Shown here piece after piece: positions 47,601 through 58,695 of a DNA stretch of 64,000 nucleotides. Position 1 is the stretch's first letter. Each line of letters begins with the position of its first letter. Origin of the DNA: Plasmopara viticola (lineage: Eukaryota; Oomycota; Peronosporomycetes; Peronosporales; Peronosporaceae). The stretch lies in assembly GCA_001695595.3 (NCBI GenBank), contig MBPM02000025.1:558001-622000 (forward strand). Direction: 5' to 3'. The translations under genes and the position numbers were made by a program. The notes below the pieces were generated by a model, which saw only the letters and a list, made by a program, of their open reading frames with translations, did no database searches and had not been told where the DNA came from.

Positions 47601-50600
47601 TATGACCTCTTTGACGCAGAGCAGCGCATCACGCCCGCTTCGTTTTGGAGTAGATATTTCACCCGGAGCACTAGACCATCAACGTAGACGACTCAGTTAT
47701 ATTCTGCTAAAGTTCTCCCAGCAAATTCCGCCTTAAGATGTACAGATACCGCGTCGGTTTCTGGCTAATTAATACTTGCACTCCCTCGGAGCCGATCGGG
47801 GCTGTCTTCAAGCTCTGTTCGGCTTGCTTGCTTTGATTTAGCTGAATAGGCTGCTCCGTTTCACAGAAAATCAGTCTTTACAACTGCGATATAGATTGGC
47901 TACCAGTGCAACCAGGTGCAATAGCTATCTGCTTAAAGCAAGCGTGACTTACCGTTATTCTTCACTTAGAGCGAGGACACTTCGTAGATCGCTACCTACC
48001 TATATCCGACATGTCCAGTTTGATTTGTGCTCTCTTCGACAAAAATCGGAGATAAGATGTGCAAATAATGATTTTTAGTAGCCATTTGGTCCAAAAGAAG
48101 ACGTTTATTCATCTTCACCGTCAATTAGTGGCGCCACAACTAAAGATGGGTGGCCAAGTTGTAATCTCAGATTCGCGGCTCACACGTCGGCTTTTATTCA
48201 AAAGTTTAAGAACACGTGGATTGCTGGAAGCCCACAAGCCTTGATATTGTCTCAAGATTGCCAGAAAACAATGACAACACAATTATCGTGATGTTCACTC
48301 TTTGTCTGTCTTCGATGGTGCACTTTAAGCCACTGTCACTGGCAAAGGCTATTTATAGATACGTCTTTATTTTAATCATGACGTTTTGGGTACAATCGTG
48401 TCAAAGATCGACCCGCAATTTATATCTGTGCTCCAAAAAAGGCTTCTTATAAAAGTGCGCTAAGAAAGCGCTTTTTTCTGCAAGAGAATGAGTTTTCTTG
48501 ATTGCATTTACACTAAACAATACGGCTCATAAATGTACGGACTTTAATGCTACTATGTAAACGGGCGAAGATACGCGTAGCTCTTGCTCTTTATGGCACG
48601 AAGGCTTCTAAAATAAGTGGAACACCGTCACTTTCCAGATCTCTAATTTGGGACCAACAATTTACGAAAATATTTATTTGACTCCGCAAAAAATCGACTG
48701 AAGGACTTTAACAGGTAAATACGTGCAATCGCAGATAGGTGAAAAAAATTATTTCGACAAACATGGAACGGAAAGTCGTTCGCGCTTAGACATCGTTAGA
48801 TTGTCCGAAAATAAAGTTCTTTATCTCGAACATAAATGATACTTGTCATATTCTTGACTGTTCTGTAAGAAGCGTATTTCGGTGTACGACATCAACGTTC
48901 CGAAGGCATCCGACGCTTTCAGCTTTCATGTGAGGCATATTGAGAGAAAATACAGTCCCCTAGCCCCAGAGTCTCATATAAACCCTGAGATCCTTTGCAC
49001 TTCGTATAAGTTAGTACGAGTACGGGTGGCCATAAGGTTGAGAGTCGCGTTCACACTAGGCTGTGTACTTAAAGTAAGCGGCCACTTTTGTAAATCACTG
49101 CAAAAGGAAGTGGTATTCGGTGATCGTGCCGGGGTCAGTAGCGGTCTTCGGAACCGTTAAGCATAATTTTCATGAACTATTCTGGTTTCGAACAACAATA
49201 TTAAGATAGTTCGCCCAGTTCCAGATAAGGTTCCCTAATTGATTTGTATTTGCGACTGTTCTCCCATACCACCCTTTTCTCCAGGATTCTTACGATGCCC
49301 TTAATAAAATTGATTGCGGTGCTAAGAGTACGCGTATAATCGCTGCAAGATTGCGCTAAAACGAGAGCTCTACCAAACATAGCGGCGCTTTGAGATGCCA
49401 CGCGAGAAACATCCTTCAGAGAGCCTGCGCGACGTGCAAATCAGGTGACCTTATTGCTCTATAGCATGACCCGTTTTGAACACTTGGAAGGTCATTTTCT
49501 TTCTTGCTGAGCTCATTGTTCAAAAATTGAGTAGGCCTATCTCAAGACGACTACTTGCATCGGTACCCGACGGCAGGCGAATGGCAAAGCCCTTCGCTAC
49601 CTTCCTTTAAGACATCGGCAACTAATTTCACCCATAAAAATGTACCGAGGGTCGCTTTCTTTGACTTCGGCCTCTTCCTACTGGTTCTAAATTCTGAAGA
49701 TCTCTAGCAGAATCTTTGCCTCTGTAAACCATTAGAATCGCTGTCCTTTTTGGTGGGGCAAGTCGGGAAATCTGACTTTAAATCTAATCGTGTGCCGGGG
49801 CGATGAAATTGTTTTGACAAATTTGCCATCAGCTAGATGCTTCTTAAGGCCCTAGAGGCGTAGAACCAATCTGGTGTTTGATCTCTATATCAGCCGAAGG
49901 TGAGGGTGTCTTTAGAGGTAGAGTAGTAGGCTAGCGATCCCCGCTGTGGGGAGTCAAAGACTTTTCCTGCCTATGCAGCACTTTGATAACGAACTTTTTT
50001 AATCTTACCTTCCGCGACACAGATTCAGCCTTAGTGGCAGGTGCAGCCCTGGTTGCAGGCGAAGCCTTACGCATGGATGCCAATTGTATTGGATTGGCAC
50101 CTACGGGGTTGTCCTGGGCGTTGATTCGGTCAACCCGTTCAACCTGCAGGTTTGGTTGATCATTGTCGTATTTGAAGCAAGATTCGAATGCATATCAAGA
50201 GTGCTGAATAACAATCAACACATTAAATTCAAGTCTTTGTGGAGGATGATGTAACAGGCCGTTAAACAAAGCGAACATAAGTGGGAAGGTCTGGCTTTAC
50301 TCTAGAAGGGGCCTTAAGGAATCGTGGTGCACGACAGGCACTTCACCGGTATCTGCAACGGTTTGTATACCGAGTTGCTTTGGAAAAGTATAACTCTGTC
50401 AATCTCACAGATTCCATATACTTACCACAGGTGGGATAAAAAAGACACTAATATAAGTGGACTCGGCATGTCAGGCATTAAACATTGTTTTGAACCACGA
50501 TGGTTGGAGACACGATACTCTTTTGAAGGCTTATGATTCTTAAATTATAGTTGACTTAAACGCTTTCCATGGTCTCTGCAACAAATAAACGGCCCCACAT

Positions 50601-51390
50601 GATAAGCACACAGCACTTGCACAAATGAGGCATGCGAAAAAATTTAAGATTTTCGGTCAAGAAGTGTTCACTAATCCCGGTCGTAACGAATCGTCGTGTG
50701 CAGCAAAATGCAGTTTGATAGCATATAATACACATTTTATCAGACTTACAGTTATGCATCTGCGATCGTTGTCGAGGAGCTAGCCAATCATTTTTGTCAT
50801 CGTCGTATGCAATAAAATTTGCCTGTATTGACATCCGTCCTATCTGCCGTACTATTTCGCTCTTCAATAATGCTTAATCGGGGTCAACTCATAGTTTGGT
50901 TTACGCAAATGTTCACCGGCAAGCACATCGAGTTTTTCAGGCTAGTGTTCAAAAGTCAATTTACGGTGTACATGTTGCTATTCTGGGGGATGCGTGATCG
51001 ATGGAGACAACAAAGAGCTTAGAGTTCCGAAGATGCACTTGAAACTCTACGAGTGCGAATTTCGACGCAAGTAACCTTTTATTATTAATAAGATTGCTCC
51101 TTCCAGTAGCCCAAAGCTAGAACAAAATAGCTCGCCTATGTCCGTTCTCATCGAGTTGCAGTAACGTGCAGCCGGTGGCAATGTAGGAAGCGCAGCAAAT
51201 GACGCAAAACGATTACTTCTAAGCCATAACTGGGGCCTGCTTGAGATTTGATCTGAGTTTGTAGAGCAACTTAGGAGGAGTATTAAAGATTATAGCCATT
51301 GTGGGTTGTTTAGCTTGGTTGTCGGCGGTTGAGTTGAGCTTAGGATAAAGTTTATCATATTTAAGTAACAGGCCTCGCTTACTTCGGAGA
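44690..51390. other. Long gene-poor region
   Basis: I could not support any gene in this stretch. Frames such as 45364-45597 (minus), 45588-45842 (plus), 48882-49160 (plus), 50556-50867 (minus) are short, overlap frames on the other strand, and hold no recognised domain. The composition and broken frames suggest eroded transposons. A tRNA-like fragment near 46190-46260 was considered and rejected. Confidence 0.4.
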
Positions 51391-51620
51391 AGGTTGGGGT
51401 GACGCCCTCCTTCCAAGCGCGCGAGCTGAATGCTCGCGCACTTCGGGCAGGTGCTCTCGCGCATCTGCAGGTCTCTAACGAGTCTCACCCTCGACGCGAC
51501 GGTCTCCAGCACCAGGGCGCCACCTGGGCTCTTACCAAGGAGCTGAACAAAATAATGTGCTTGCTGTGTATTTTTACATTATCATAACATAACGTAATAC
51601 AATACAATACAAGGCCTCAG
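51391..51620 (-). repeat. Dispersed repeat, copy 2, opposite orientation to copy 1
   Basis: Read on the minus strand, about 51391-51545 matches 14560-14712 at over 90% identity by eye. The adjoining 51546-51620, with ACGTAAT- and ATTATTTTGTT-type blocks, partly matches the left end of copy 1 with indels. A minus-strand frame through the match (51219-51512) includes VRLVRDLQMRESTCPKC, a CxxC-containing segment that may be element protein or chance. The pair is in inverted orientation about 36.7 kb apart. Confidence 0.6.
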
Positions 51621-52021
51621 TGCTAGCTCGCTGACGCCGATTGGCCAATAGTTTAAAGGGCATAAGTGCTTCGTGTATTTTTACATTATCTACATATCGC
51701 TAGGACATTTTACAATCGGGCACTGCCAGGCAGTGATTCTTGTGCATCACTACCGTTCAGCAAGACTATTTAGTGCTATTGGAGCGAGGCATAAGACCGC
51801 TGGGCCAGTCAGCAAAGACGTAGACCATTTGGTCTGTACACTTCGTGGTCTTCGAAATGTTATGCCATTGAGATAGAGTACTTCCTTGCTCCAAAATCGC
51901 ACCTTAGTATGCCATAATTCAAATATTGCGTACGACGATTCCATCATACTAACAGTTGTCACCACACATAGCGCAGAAAGATATTTGACTTTTCAATACC
52001 CTTGCAGGTCAATAATGATAG
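51621..52021. other. Intergenic region downstream of the CENP-B-like gene
   Basis: AT-rich sequence with no gene. Short overlapping frames at 51673-51965 lie on opposite strands and have no recognisable content. Confidence 0.35.
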
Positions 52022-52083
52022 CATCAATGTTGCATATCTTGAACGCCATAATCATCAATGTTGCATATCTTGAACGCCATAAT
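52022..52083. repeat. Perfect tandem duplication of 31 bp at a gene 3' end
   Basis: CATCAATGTTGCATATCTTG plus the following 11 bases (52022-52052) are repeated exactly at 52053-52083. The stop codon of the CENP-B-like gene (52055-52057) lies inside one copy, so the duplication copied the last codons and stop into the 3' flank without altering the protein. Confidence 0.9.
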
Positions 52084-54178
52084 CATAAAAATAATTATAA
52101 ATGCTTAATGCAGCGTCAGTGCTCTCGCTCCCATCGCCATTAGTAGCAGTGTTCATTGTGGCAGCTGCAAGAGGTGACTTTTTGCCACGCTTTATGCGCC
52201 GCAAATGTCGTAAAGTTCGAGAAATATTCTCCAACGCCTGACCCGCGGCTTCACGACCAAAAACCTCAGCCACGTCAGCATTATCCAGTGCGTCCTTGGC
52301 TTTTGAAAGTGTACGCAATACATTTTCAATGGATTTGCACTTCTCTTCTACCACCACACTAGAGTCTATCGTCGGTACTGGCATAGATTGACCATCAGTA
52401 GTCCGGTACGCATACGATCCGGCTTTAATTGGATCAAAACTGGTTGACAAAGTATCGACATCCACAAAGGCCGCAGCCTTTTGTTGCTGCTGCATTCCCA
52501 AGTCCACTGGTTTTTTTAACAAGAAGGAATGGTGATGCGGTTCGAGGTCGCGATTACTGTCCTGTAGCTGCTGTTCCTCATCTTGAAGTAACTGGTGAAT
52601 GTCGTATAGTAGCTCCTGTTGCATTTGCTCACTTACATCATCATCGATACTCAGCCAATGGCGTATGTCATCTACCAGCGTATCCAAATCATCAACGTCT
52701 CCTCTCGTTTGGCGCATCATGAAGCAAAGTTCCATTACCACTGCGTCATCGCTCGGCTCTTGACTTTCTATTCCATTTGGCGAATATGTCCCCAAGTTTG
52801 ACTTCATCCAGCTGTTGTGAATTAAAGAGGGCTGAACCGCATCCCACGCTTCGTCCAGTAGACTCATCGCGTCCACCAAGTGCGGAACGCACCCTAAAGC
52901 TACACCAGCAGACCTCATTGGCATCTCAGCTGCACGCTCGAGTGACTGAAGCTCTTCTTCACGCAATGTTTCGAAAAAGCTTAATCGCTCTTGAAAAAGA
53001 CCAATCTTGTACCGCCGTTTGAGATCACGGATTACAGCACCATGGGGAACTTGAAACATGTCAATATTGGAGTTTTGACTTGAACTACTCATCTCGTTTA
53101 CTTTACTGCTTGATCGCACGGGTAAAAAAACTGTCGAGACGTTCTCTTGTTGAAATGCCACCCGACAACCTCCAGCATTCTCTGCCACGAGGAGTACGGC
53201 TTGTGTCGTATGGTGACGAATCGAAGGCACAAAGACGCGTTCGCACCAGTGCCTAAATGTATGATCATTGCACCAAATGTCACGCTGGCTACAGTAGGAC
53301 GCTCTCGTTCGATATCCACTGTAAAAATATGCACCATCGATAGATACCCCACCATGTGCTGCACTAGCAGGCACTCTTTCCTTCCCTACAATCAACAAGG
53401 GAATTTTATGTGTTCCCGTCGCATTCACACACACTAACACCAGCACCCGTGCAGTCTTTCCAGGTGTCGATTGTATTATGTGTAAAGTCTCAGTGTCCGC
53501 ACGTATTTCCGTCGTCTCTCGGCCCGTTCTTAAAGCTCGTGGCTCTGCGTCCAAAGCTTTCGGTAGAAGCTGATAAAAAAGTCGCGCTTCACTCAAAGTA
53601 TACACACATTCCGGTCTATATTGTTTGATCCGGTCTCTCAACTTGGTCCAGTCCTGGAAACACTCGCAGTCCTCTCTTTTCATTTCTAGATTTGGCTGAG
53701 AGTTTATTGTATCGACCTGAGAAGACGTAGCATTTGTCCGATGCACCAAGGCTGGGGTGAGGCCATACCGGTTGCAGAACCGGTAATACCAGCCATTCGA
53801 TGCTTTAAACTCGTCGCTCTGGTTGTGCCTTGTCGCCAACAGCTTAGCTTTCGACTGCACATGTGCCACTAGCAGTGGCACTTTACGTGCTCGCACACTA
53901 CAGATCCATCGAAATAGCTCGTCTTCGAATGCAACATTCTTTGAAAAACCACCGCGCTGTCGTTTGTCACGGAAACCGCCCGCGTCCTCACCCGCGTCCG
54001 AATAGCGCTTTTTCACCGATTGGCTCACTTTCATTAATTTGCTGATAGCTGCAGGTGTGACACCATGTTGACGAGCACATTCAGCTTTCGACAACTGGCT
54101 GGACGGGTCCTCCAGCCTCGTGATGATTTCCATTCGCTCGCTATCCGTCAACCGCTTGCCACGGCCTTTGCCTACCAT
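52055..54178 (-). CDS. CENP-B/pogo-type transposase-derived protein, probably domesticated
   Basis: One uninterrupted 707-aa exon. Residues 1-60 form a Psq/CENP-B N-terminal helix-turn-helix (RLTDSERMEIITRLED, ECARQHGVTPAAISKLM). Residues about 75-150 form the second CENP-B DNA-binding HTH (FEDELFRWICSVRARKVPL, WYYRFCNRYGL). A DDE_1-type domain spans about 165-395. The usual catalytic acidic positions are replaced: LSEARLFYQLLP where DE-type motifs normally start (residues 194-206), AENAGG where DNAP-type is usual (333-338), and QVPHGAVIRDLK where QP-x-D-x-G-V-I is usual. A long helical acidic tail follows (about 400-707). No terminal inverted repeats are seen nearby. Loss of catalysis with a preserved long frame suggests a host DNA-binding protein, function unknown. 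Confidence 0.82.
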   Translation of the reverse strand: MVGKGRGKRLTDSERMEIITRLEDPSSQLSKAECARQHGVTPAAISKLMKVSQSVKKRYSDAGEDAGGFRDKRQRGGFSKNVAFEDELFRWICSVRARKVPLLVAHVQSKAKLLATRHNQSDEFKASNGWYYRFCNRYGLTPALVHRTNATSSQVDTINSQPNLEMKREDCECFQDWTKLRDRIKQYRPECVYTLSEARLFYQLLPKALDAEPRALRTGRETTEIRADTETLHIIQSTPGKTARVLVLVCVNATGTHKIPLLIVGKERVPASAAHGGVSIDGAYFYSGYRTRASYCSQRDIWCNDHTFRHWCERVFVPSIRHHTTQAVLLVAENAGGCRVAFQQENVSTVFLPVRSSSKVNEMSSSSQNSNIDMFQVPHGAVIRDLKRRYKIGLFQERLSFFETLREEELQSLERAAEMPMRSAGVALGCVPHLVDAMSLLDEAWDAVQPSLIHNSWMKSNLGTYSPNGIESQEPSDDAVVMELCFMMRQTRGDVDDLDTLVDDIRHWLSIDDDVSEQMQQELLYDIHQLLQDEEQQLQDSNRDLEPHHHSFLLKKPVDLGMQQQQKAAAFVDVDTLSTSFDPIKAGSYAYRTTDGQSMPVPTIDSSVVVEEKCKSIENVLRTLSKAKDALDNADVAEVFGREAAGQALENISRTLRHLRRIKRGKKSPLAAATMNTATNGDGSESTDAALSIYNYFYDYGVQDMQH

Positions 54179-54274
54179 TGTCGTACCGGTACTTACTAGT
54201 AAATTTTGGTACTCCAGACGGTGTTTTGTTATAAGTGACAGTTTTTGAGCGTATACTACCGGTTATCGGTGCTT

Positions 54275-55557
54275 CTAACTAGTACTAGACGGCTCGATCA
54301 CGTAGATACCGCCACCCAGACCACCGATGCTTACCATGTGCTCCGCTTTAATACGAAAGGGTAGGTCCTTGACAGCACCTCGAAACAATTTCTTGGACAT
54401 CACCAGAAGGACTGCTCGACCGTCCGAACGTAGAATACGAAACAGCTCTTTCAAGATTTTTGGATATATCTAAAAATCGACGCATTGAACAAGTGGAACT
54501 ATCGATAAAACGCATGAGCAGCAGCGTACCTTGTTATTCTGGCGCTGGGTGCCACAGCGATGACCGAATGGCATATCAATCAGAACCCGATCGACGCTGT
54601 GGCTGCGCAAAGGCAATCGCGTACTATCCCAGCGCGCAATGTCCACGTAACGTGGTCGAGTACGCGCGTTTTGCCCTGCCTTACTAGATGGCAATTCATC
54701 GATTTCGCCACCGAGAGCATACACGCCATCCATTGTGAAATTAGCAGTACAGATTGGAAGTGTGCCCACGCCGCACATTGAATCAAGCACCACGTCTCCG
54801 AAATCATGTCGCGCAAGCTGCAGCATGAGGTACGCCGTACTAGGACGGAGCGTTGATACGTACTGCGTGTCAGCAAGTGCACTGCGAGTCTCAATCGCCA
54901 GTCGCTTGCGAAAGTGAACTTTTCGTGGGTCCGCCAAAACGAGGCCAGCAACCATAAAGCTATAAAATATGATCACAACCACTTCCACGTGAAAGTGTGT
55001 CAAGTTTACTTGCCACCCCACCTTTTCCATCACTCGTGCGCCAATCTCGCCCGCTATAGTTTGTGACTTGTACTTGTGCTTGCCATCCCGCACACACGAT
55101 CCGCGAAATGTGATGTTTTTGTCATTGATCGGACACGCATTGTGTTGTTTCCACAGCTTTACGGCCGAGTCCCAATCGGCATCAAACACTAATTGCTACG
55201 CCAGATCCCAATCGTCAGTCCCATTTTCTACGATCGTTAGTTCCACTCCGTACTCACCCCTGTTTGCGCCACGCCAGCGTCACTCTCGGTATCAATCGCG
55301 TCACTCTTGGCCAAAAATGCTAGCGTCGCCTGGACAGACCGGAGCTCTTGGACTTCCGCCACTGATGACTTGGTCTGTAGAATGATTCTACCTACCGCCG
55401 CCTGACCCTGCATCACTTGCATATAAGGTGGCTGAGGCTTTTCCTGCACGCTGCATACCTTGAGTTTAGCCACCTGTAGCTTGGAGCGTAATTCTTCTTC
55501 CACTAGAAATTCGAGGCCACGTAGGACTAGTAGCAAATACGTGGAAATGTCCGCCAT
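54275..55557 (-). CDS. THUMPD3: THUMP-domain tRNA guanine N2-methyltransferase (THUMPD3/Trm14-like)
   Basis: Three exons, 55557-55254, 55188-54530 and 54469-54275, join in phase through 65- and 60-nt introns (385 aa). The N-terminus (TYLLLVLRGLEFLVEEEL) fits the lead segment of THUMP-linked methyltransferases, followed by a THUMP-like region. The C-terminal Rossmann methyltransferase shows RPSTAYLMLQLA, the SAM loop VVLDSMCGVGTLPI, an acidic GGEID strand and the amino-methylase motif LIDMPFGHR. Exon 3 closes the fold (YPKILKELFRIL, GGGIYVIEP). This family makes N2-methylguanosine at tRNA position 6 or 7. The protein is shorter than human THUMPD3 (507 aa). The first donor is placed at 55253 for phase; a stronger-looking GTGAGT at 55257 would break the frame. 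Confidence 0.85.
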
Positions 55558-55879
55558 TGGTATCGCAAAAGTGATTACAAAGACAAAGTCAGTGGCTGTG
55601 GCACATCACAATTAAAGTCAAGATTACACGCAAAAATTGCAATAAAGACTCCAGAAGCTTGCGTGAGAGGACAATGTGCAGCGATGCGCTGTCTCCGGTC
55701 AATTGACAAAGTCCTCATATACGCACACAGTCGACTCGACCTGACATGGCGCTGTCATGTGCACTTGGACAATGACACCTCAACCAGTAGAAAATTAAAA
55801 CATGTTCGGTTTAAGAGGTGACTTCCAAGACTCCCGAACAGTATCAGGTCGAAGTATACGTATCTAAATAAAGTTTTGA
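55558..55879. other. THUMPD3 upstream region
   Basis: Likely promoter of the THUMPD3-like gene plus noncoding sequence. No gene or repeat is seen. Confidence 0.35.
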
Positions 55880-57005
55880 CACCAGGAAGGTGAATATGTG
55901 GAAAAGGCTGGAGTTGCTAAAGCTGGTGACGTTTTGATGGGCGTGAATGGACTGGTGTAGTGAATTGCGTCATTGGACATGGTTCAGACGAAGCTGATGA
56001 TCGCAGAGATGCCAGCGATACTAAAGTCTCAATGCTTGGTTGTGATTGCGCCAATACACACATTGCTCGATCTTTAAAGCTGCAAGTAAGTTTGTTGGAT
56101 ATTGCTTGCGATGCTAATTTGAGCGTGCGTTGAAGTGTTTGATGAAGATAAGTCGATTGGGTCTTTAAAAGTTTACGTTGGCTACGCTGAGCAACGTGCC
56201 TTTAGCACCACATCAATATCTACTTGGAGGCGTGGGATCTTGCATAACCCTAATTGGAATCTTGTTTGACTTTCACAATATTTTCGAACTTATAGCACAC
56301 TAGCGAGCTAGATTGTGATCCATTATCTTAAAGCTTTACATAAATTGATGAAAGATGTAGAACCATCGAAATGAGGCCACACTTGAGCACCTTTTTCCTT
56401 CAATTTAAAGTGACGACATCTACCTACCTTGGTGCCGAAGGTATTATAAGTGTCGTCAATAGGACATGAATACCGGTTTATCTCCACAGTTCGATGTCAT
56501 GTGTACACTGTCTTGAACTTCTCGTGGCCAATCTTTTTATGAGTGACGGATGAGCAACCCCAAGCATCCATCGTGAACGTTGGAGCGCAGCTTCTCGCTA
56601 AAAGTATGGATACGAGCTCTGTTGGTATGTTAGATTTGGCCAGATAATGTGTATCCCTTGATAAAGTGACGCGATTAATCGCCCGGTATAAGAAAGCGAC
56701 AAAGGTTATGTCGTAAATGTAGACGTAGTGGGAGTTATTCCCTGAGGTGTGCTGTCAATACAAGCCAACGGAAAACAGAGGGTTCTCCAATGTTACCTAA
56801 AGAGCCCGTCAGCGCCAATAATTGCACGTCTGTGGTGGCTTTTGACTTGGTTGTGCTTGTTGATGCTGCCGCCTGCCGAAATTGCCCACACTCTTTTCAA
56901 GTGATATGCGTCAATTAATACGTAAAGCTTTCCACGATGTCCTTATCTCTAGAGCGCACGAAAATTCAGCAATTGAAATACTAAATTTCTGCTTGACTTT
57001 TTATA
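55880..57005 (+). pseudogene. Decayed PDZ- and RGS-like coding remnants
   Basis: The plus strand shows EGEYVEKAGVAKAGDVLMGV then N-G-L-V at about 55887-55960, a clear PDZ core (the repeat around A-K-A-G-D-V-L-x-x-V-N-G). A frameshifted MVQTKLMIAEMPAIL piece follows. At 56905-57020 the frame reads RQLIRKAFHDVLISRAHENS then a F-C-L-T-F-Y-K-D-A-R segment, similar to the start of an RGS domain. Stops and frameshifts separate these parts. I read this as the eroded remains of one multidomain gene; the RGS call is weak and the pieces could belong to two genes. Confidence 0.4.
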
Positions 57006-58540
57006 AGGACGCAAGAAGATCAAGCGAAGTTACTAGCGATCGCTTTGAATGCCCTGATATACTCGTGCTGTATGTAGCTCCATCAAAATGAACGCATTTA
57101 AATACTACACAGAACTTGGACTTGCTACATCTGTAGTCACTGATAGTCCTAATCAGCCTCTCGGCTGATGATCGAAACGCAAGTCGGTGATTTAGAGGTA
57201 CAACGTGACAATCATCTGAAATTGATTGACACTGTGGTGAGTACACCAAAGTCACATGAATTGTGCACAATGCGACAGACACATACAATGAAATCACAAC
57301 GAGTTAGTTGTGTAATTCAGGTCACTTCACTCTTCGCTTCTTGCCAAGTCACTTGAAGCCATTTTCTTAACGTGGCTTAGATTGACCCGTCCTATGCACT
57401 GTATGCCTCGAAGCCGAATCTTCTAATACATAGACAAGCTAGGCATCGTTGACTCAAAACTAAGGAACAGGCAGGCGAGGGGTTTCGCACCACCAAGCTG
57501 TCGATGCAGAGTGGCGTGGTCAATTCTTTGCAAAAAAATACGACGCTGGACAAATGTTAACAATTGTAAGTAGCTTCGACATGCGAGCCGGTAATTAACA
57601 TTTCGCCGCGATGTAATGAGATTACATTGAATAAAGTCGTGACGAGTTCTAGGCACTGAACAGGCCGAAAAACGAGGCATCTCTGAACATGATCTAGGCA
57701 ACTAGTGTTTGTTGCGAATGTGGAATCCGATTAAGACTTTGGCTGCAAGAGTCATCTTTGATCAATCTTTTTGAGAGCGTGATTTTTATCGTGACTCGTT
57801 GCCTGAAGCCGCGTATTTTATGCAGTACGTTTGAATTTGTCTACACATCGACAAAGTAGCTTTGCCGCCTAGGTGGCTAGCTTGCATATAGAAATTTACC
57901 GGTCGAACGCACGTACGCCGGCACTAGCCAGACCTTTAAAAATCTTGTTAAAAAGTGTACGTTTTCCAGGTACACGCAGCTTACTAATACATTGTTAGAA
58001 ATTAACCATACTATCAAGCTTACACATTTAATTGTAGACATGTCGAAGATGATGACGCGGGAGTCATAGTAAAACCTACAGTGAGAATCTCAAACCAAAC
58101 AAGTCATTCCCGCTCATAAACGTTTAATCGTTAGATACATACTTTTGTGTCGAACGATAATTGCTTCGGCGACGACAGAGTCAAAACGAAGCATCTATTC
58201 GATGCGATGCTGAGCATGGACTTGAAACTTCTTTCATGACATAGCATGTACGAGGAGTGAAACTGACACAATTTTAGTCACTTATTGTACGACTTTGAAT
58301 AGGCCATCGTGACCAGGAAGACGTCGTCGCCGATCTGGAAAATAACGCTTCACTTTAGACTGGGCAACTTATGCAACATATGGCTGGTGCCGATTCAGCG
58401 CGTGTTCAGCTGCTGAAAGTGAGTGTTAGTGCAGGTCCTGCTGCGCTCTTGTGCTCCAATTGCTTTGCATGCCTGCATACCCACATAAGTCAGGCGCTTC
58501 GCGAGGAGGGCTTCATTGCTACTAAGCATATATTCACTTT
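57006..58540. other. Gene-poor region
   Basis: No domain is recognised. The frame at 57423-57701 (minus) and the frame at 58371-58613 (plus) are of unremarkable composition. This may be the downstream part of the decayed PDZ-like gene. Confidence 0.3.
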
Positions 58541-58545
58541 TTTAA

Positions 58546-58695
58546 AGCGCCGAGATGTTTTACAGCCACAGATCCGTCCTTTCTATCTTTCTAGACATGC
58601 ACAGACGCAATAAAGCCACAACAAAGCGTAAATTTACCATTCAGAAACGCTGAGACGTTGTACGATCACAGATCCGTCCTACCTATCTTTCTAGG
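58546..58695. repeat. Direct repeat, ~48 bp, two copies
   Basis: CACAGATCCGTCCT followed by [TA]CTATCTTTCTAG appears at about 58566-58593 and 58666-58694. Each copy is preceded by a diverged G-C-[CT]-GAGA-[TC]-GTT block about 20 bp upstream. The spacing is about 100 bp, like the tandem unit at 27119, but the sequences differ. Confidence 0.55.

Noticed and set aside
51219..51512. CxxC-containing minus-strand frame as a zinc-knuckle gag protein
   Set aside because: Only one CxxC and no CCHC pattern; the frame runs through a dispersed repeat and may be chance.
55189..55257. GTGAGT donor at 55257 for THUMPD3 intron 1
   Set aside because: A strong consensus, but it leaves phase 0 against an acceptor needing phase 1; the GTACGG donor at 55253 restores the frame.
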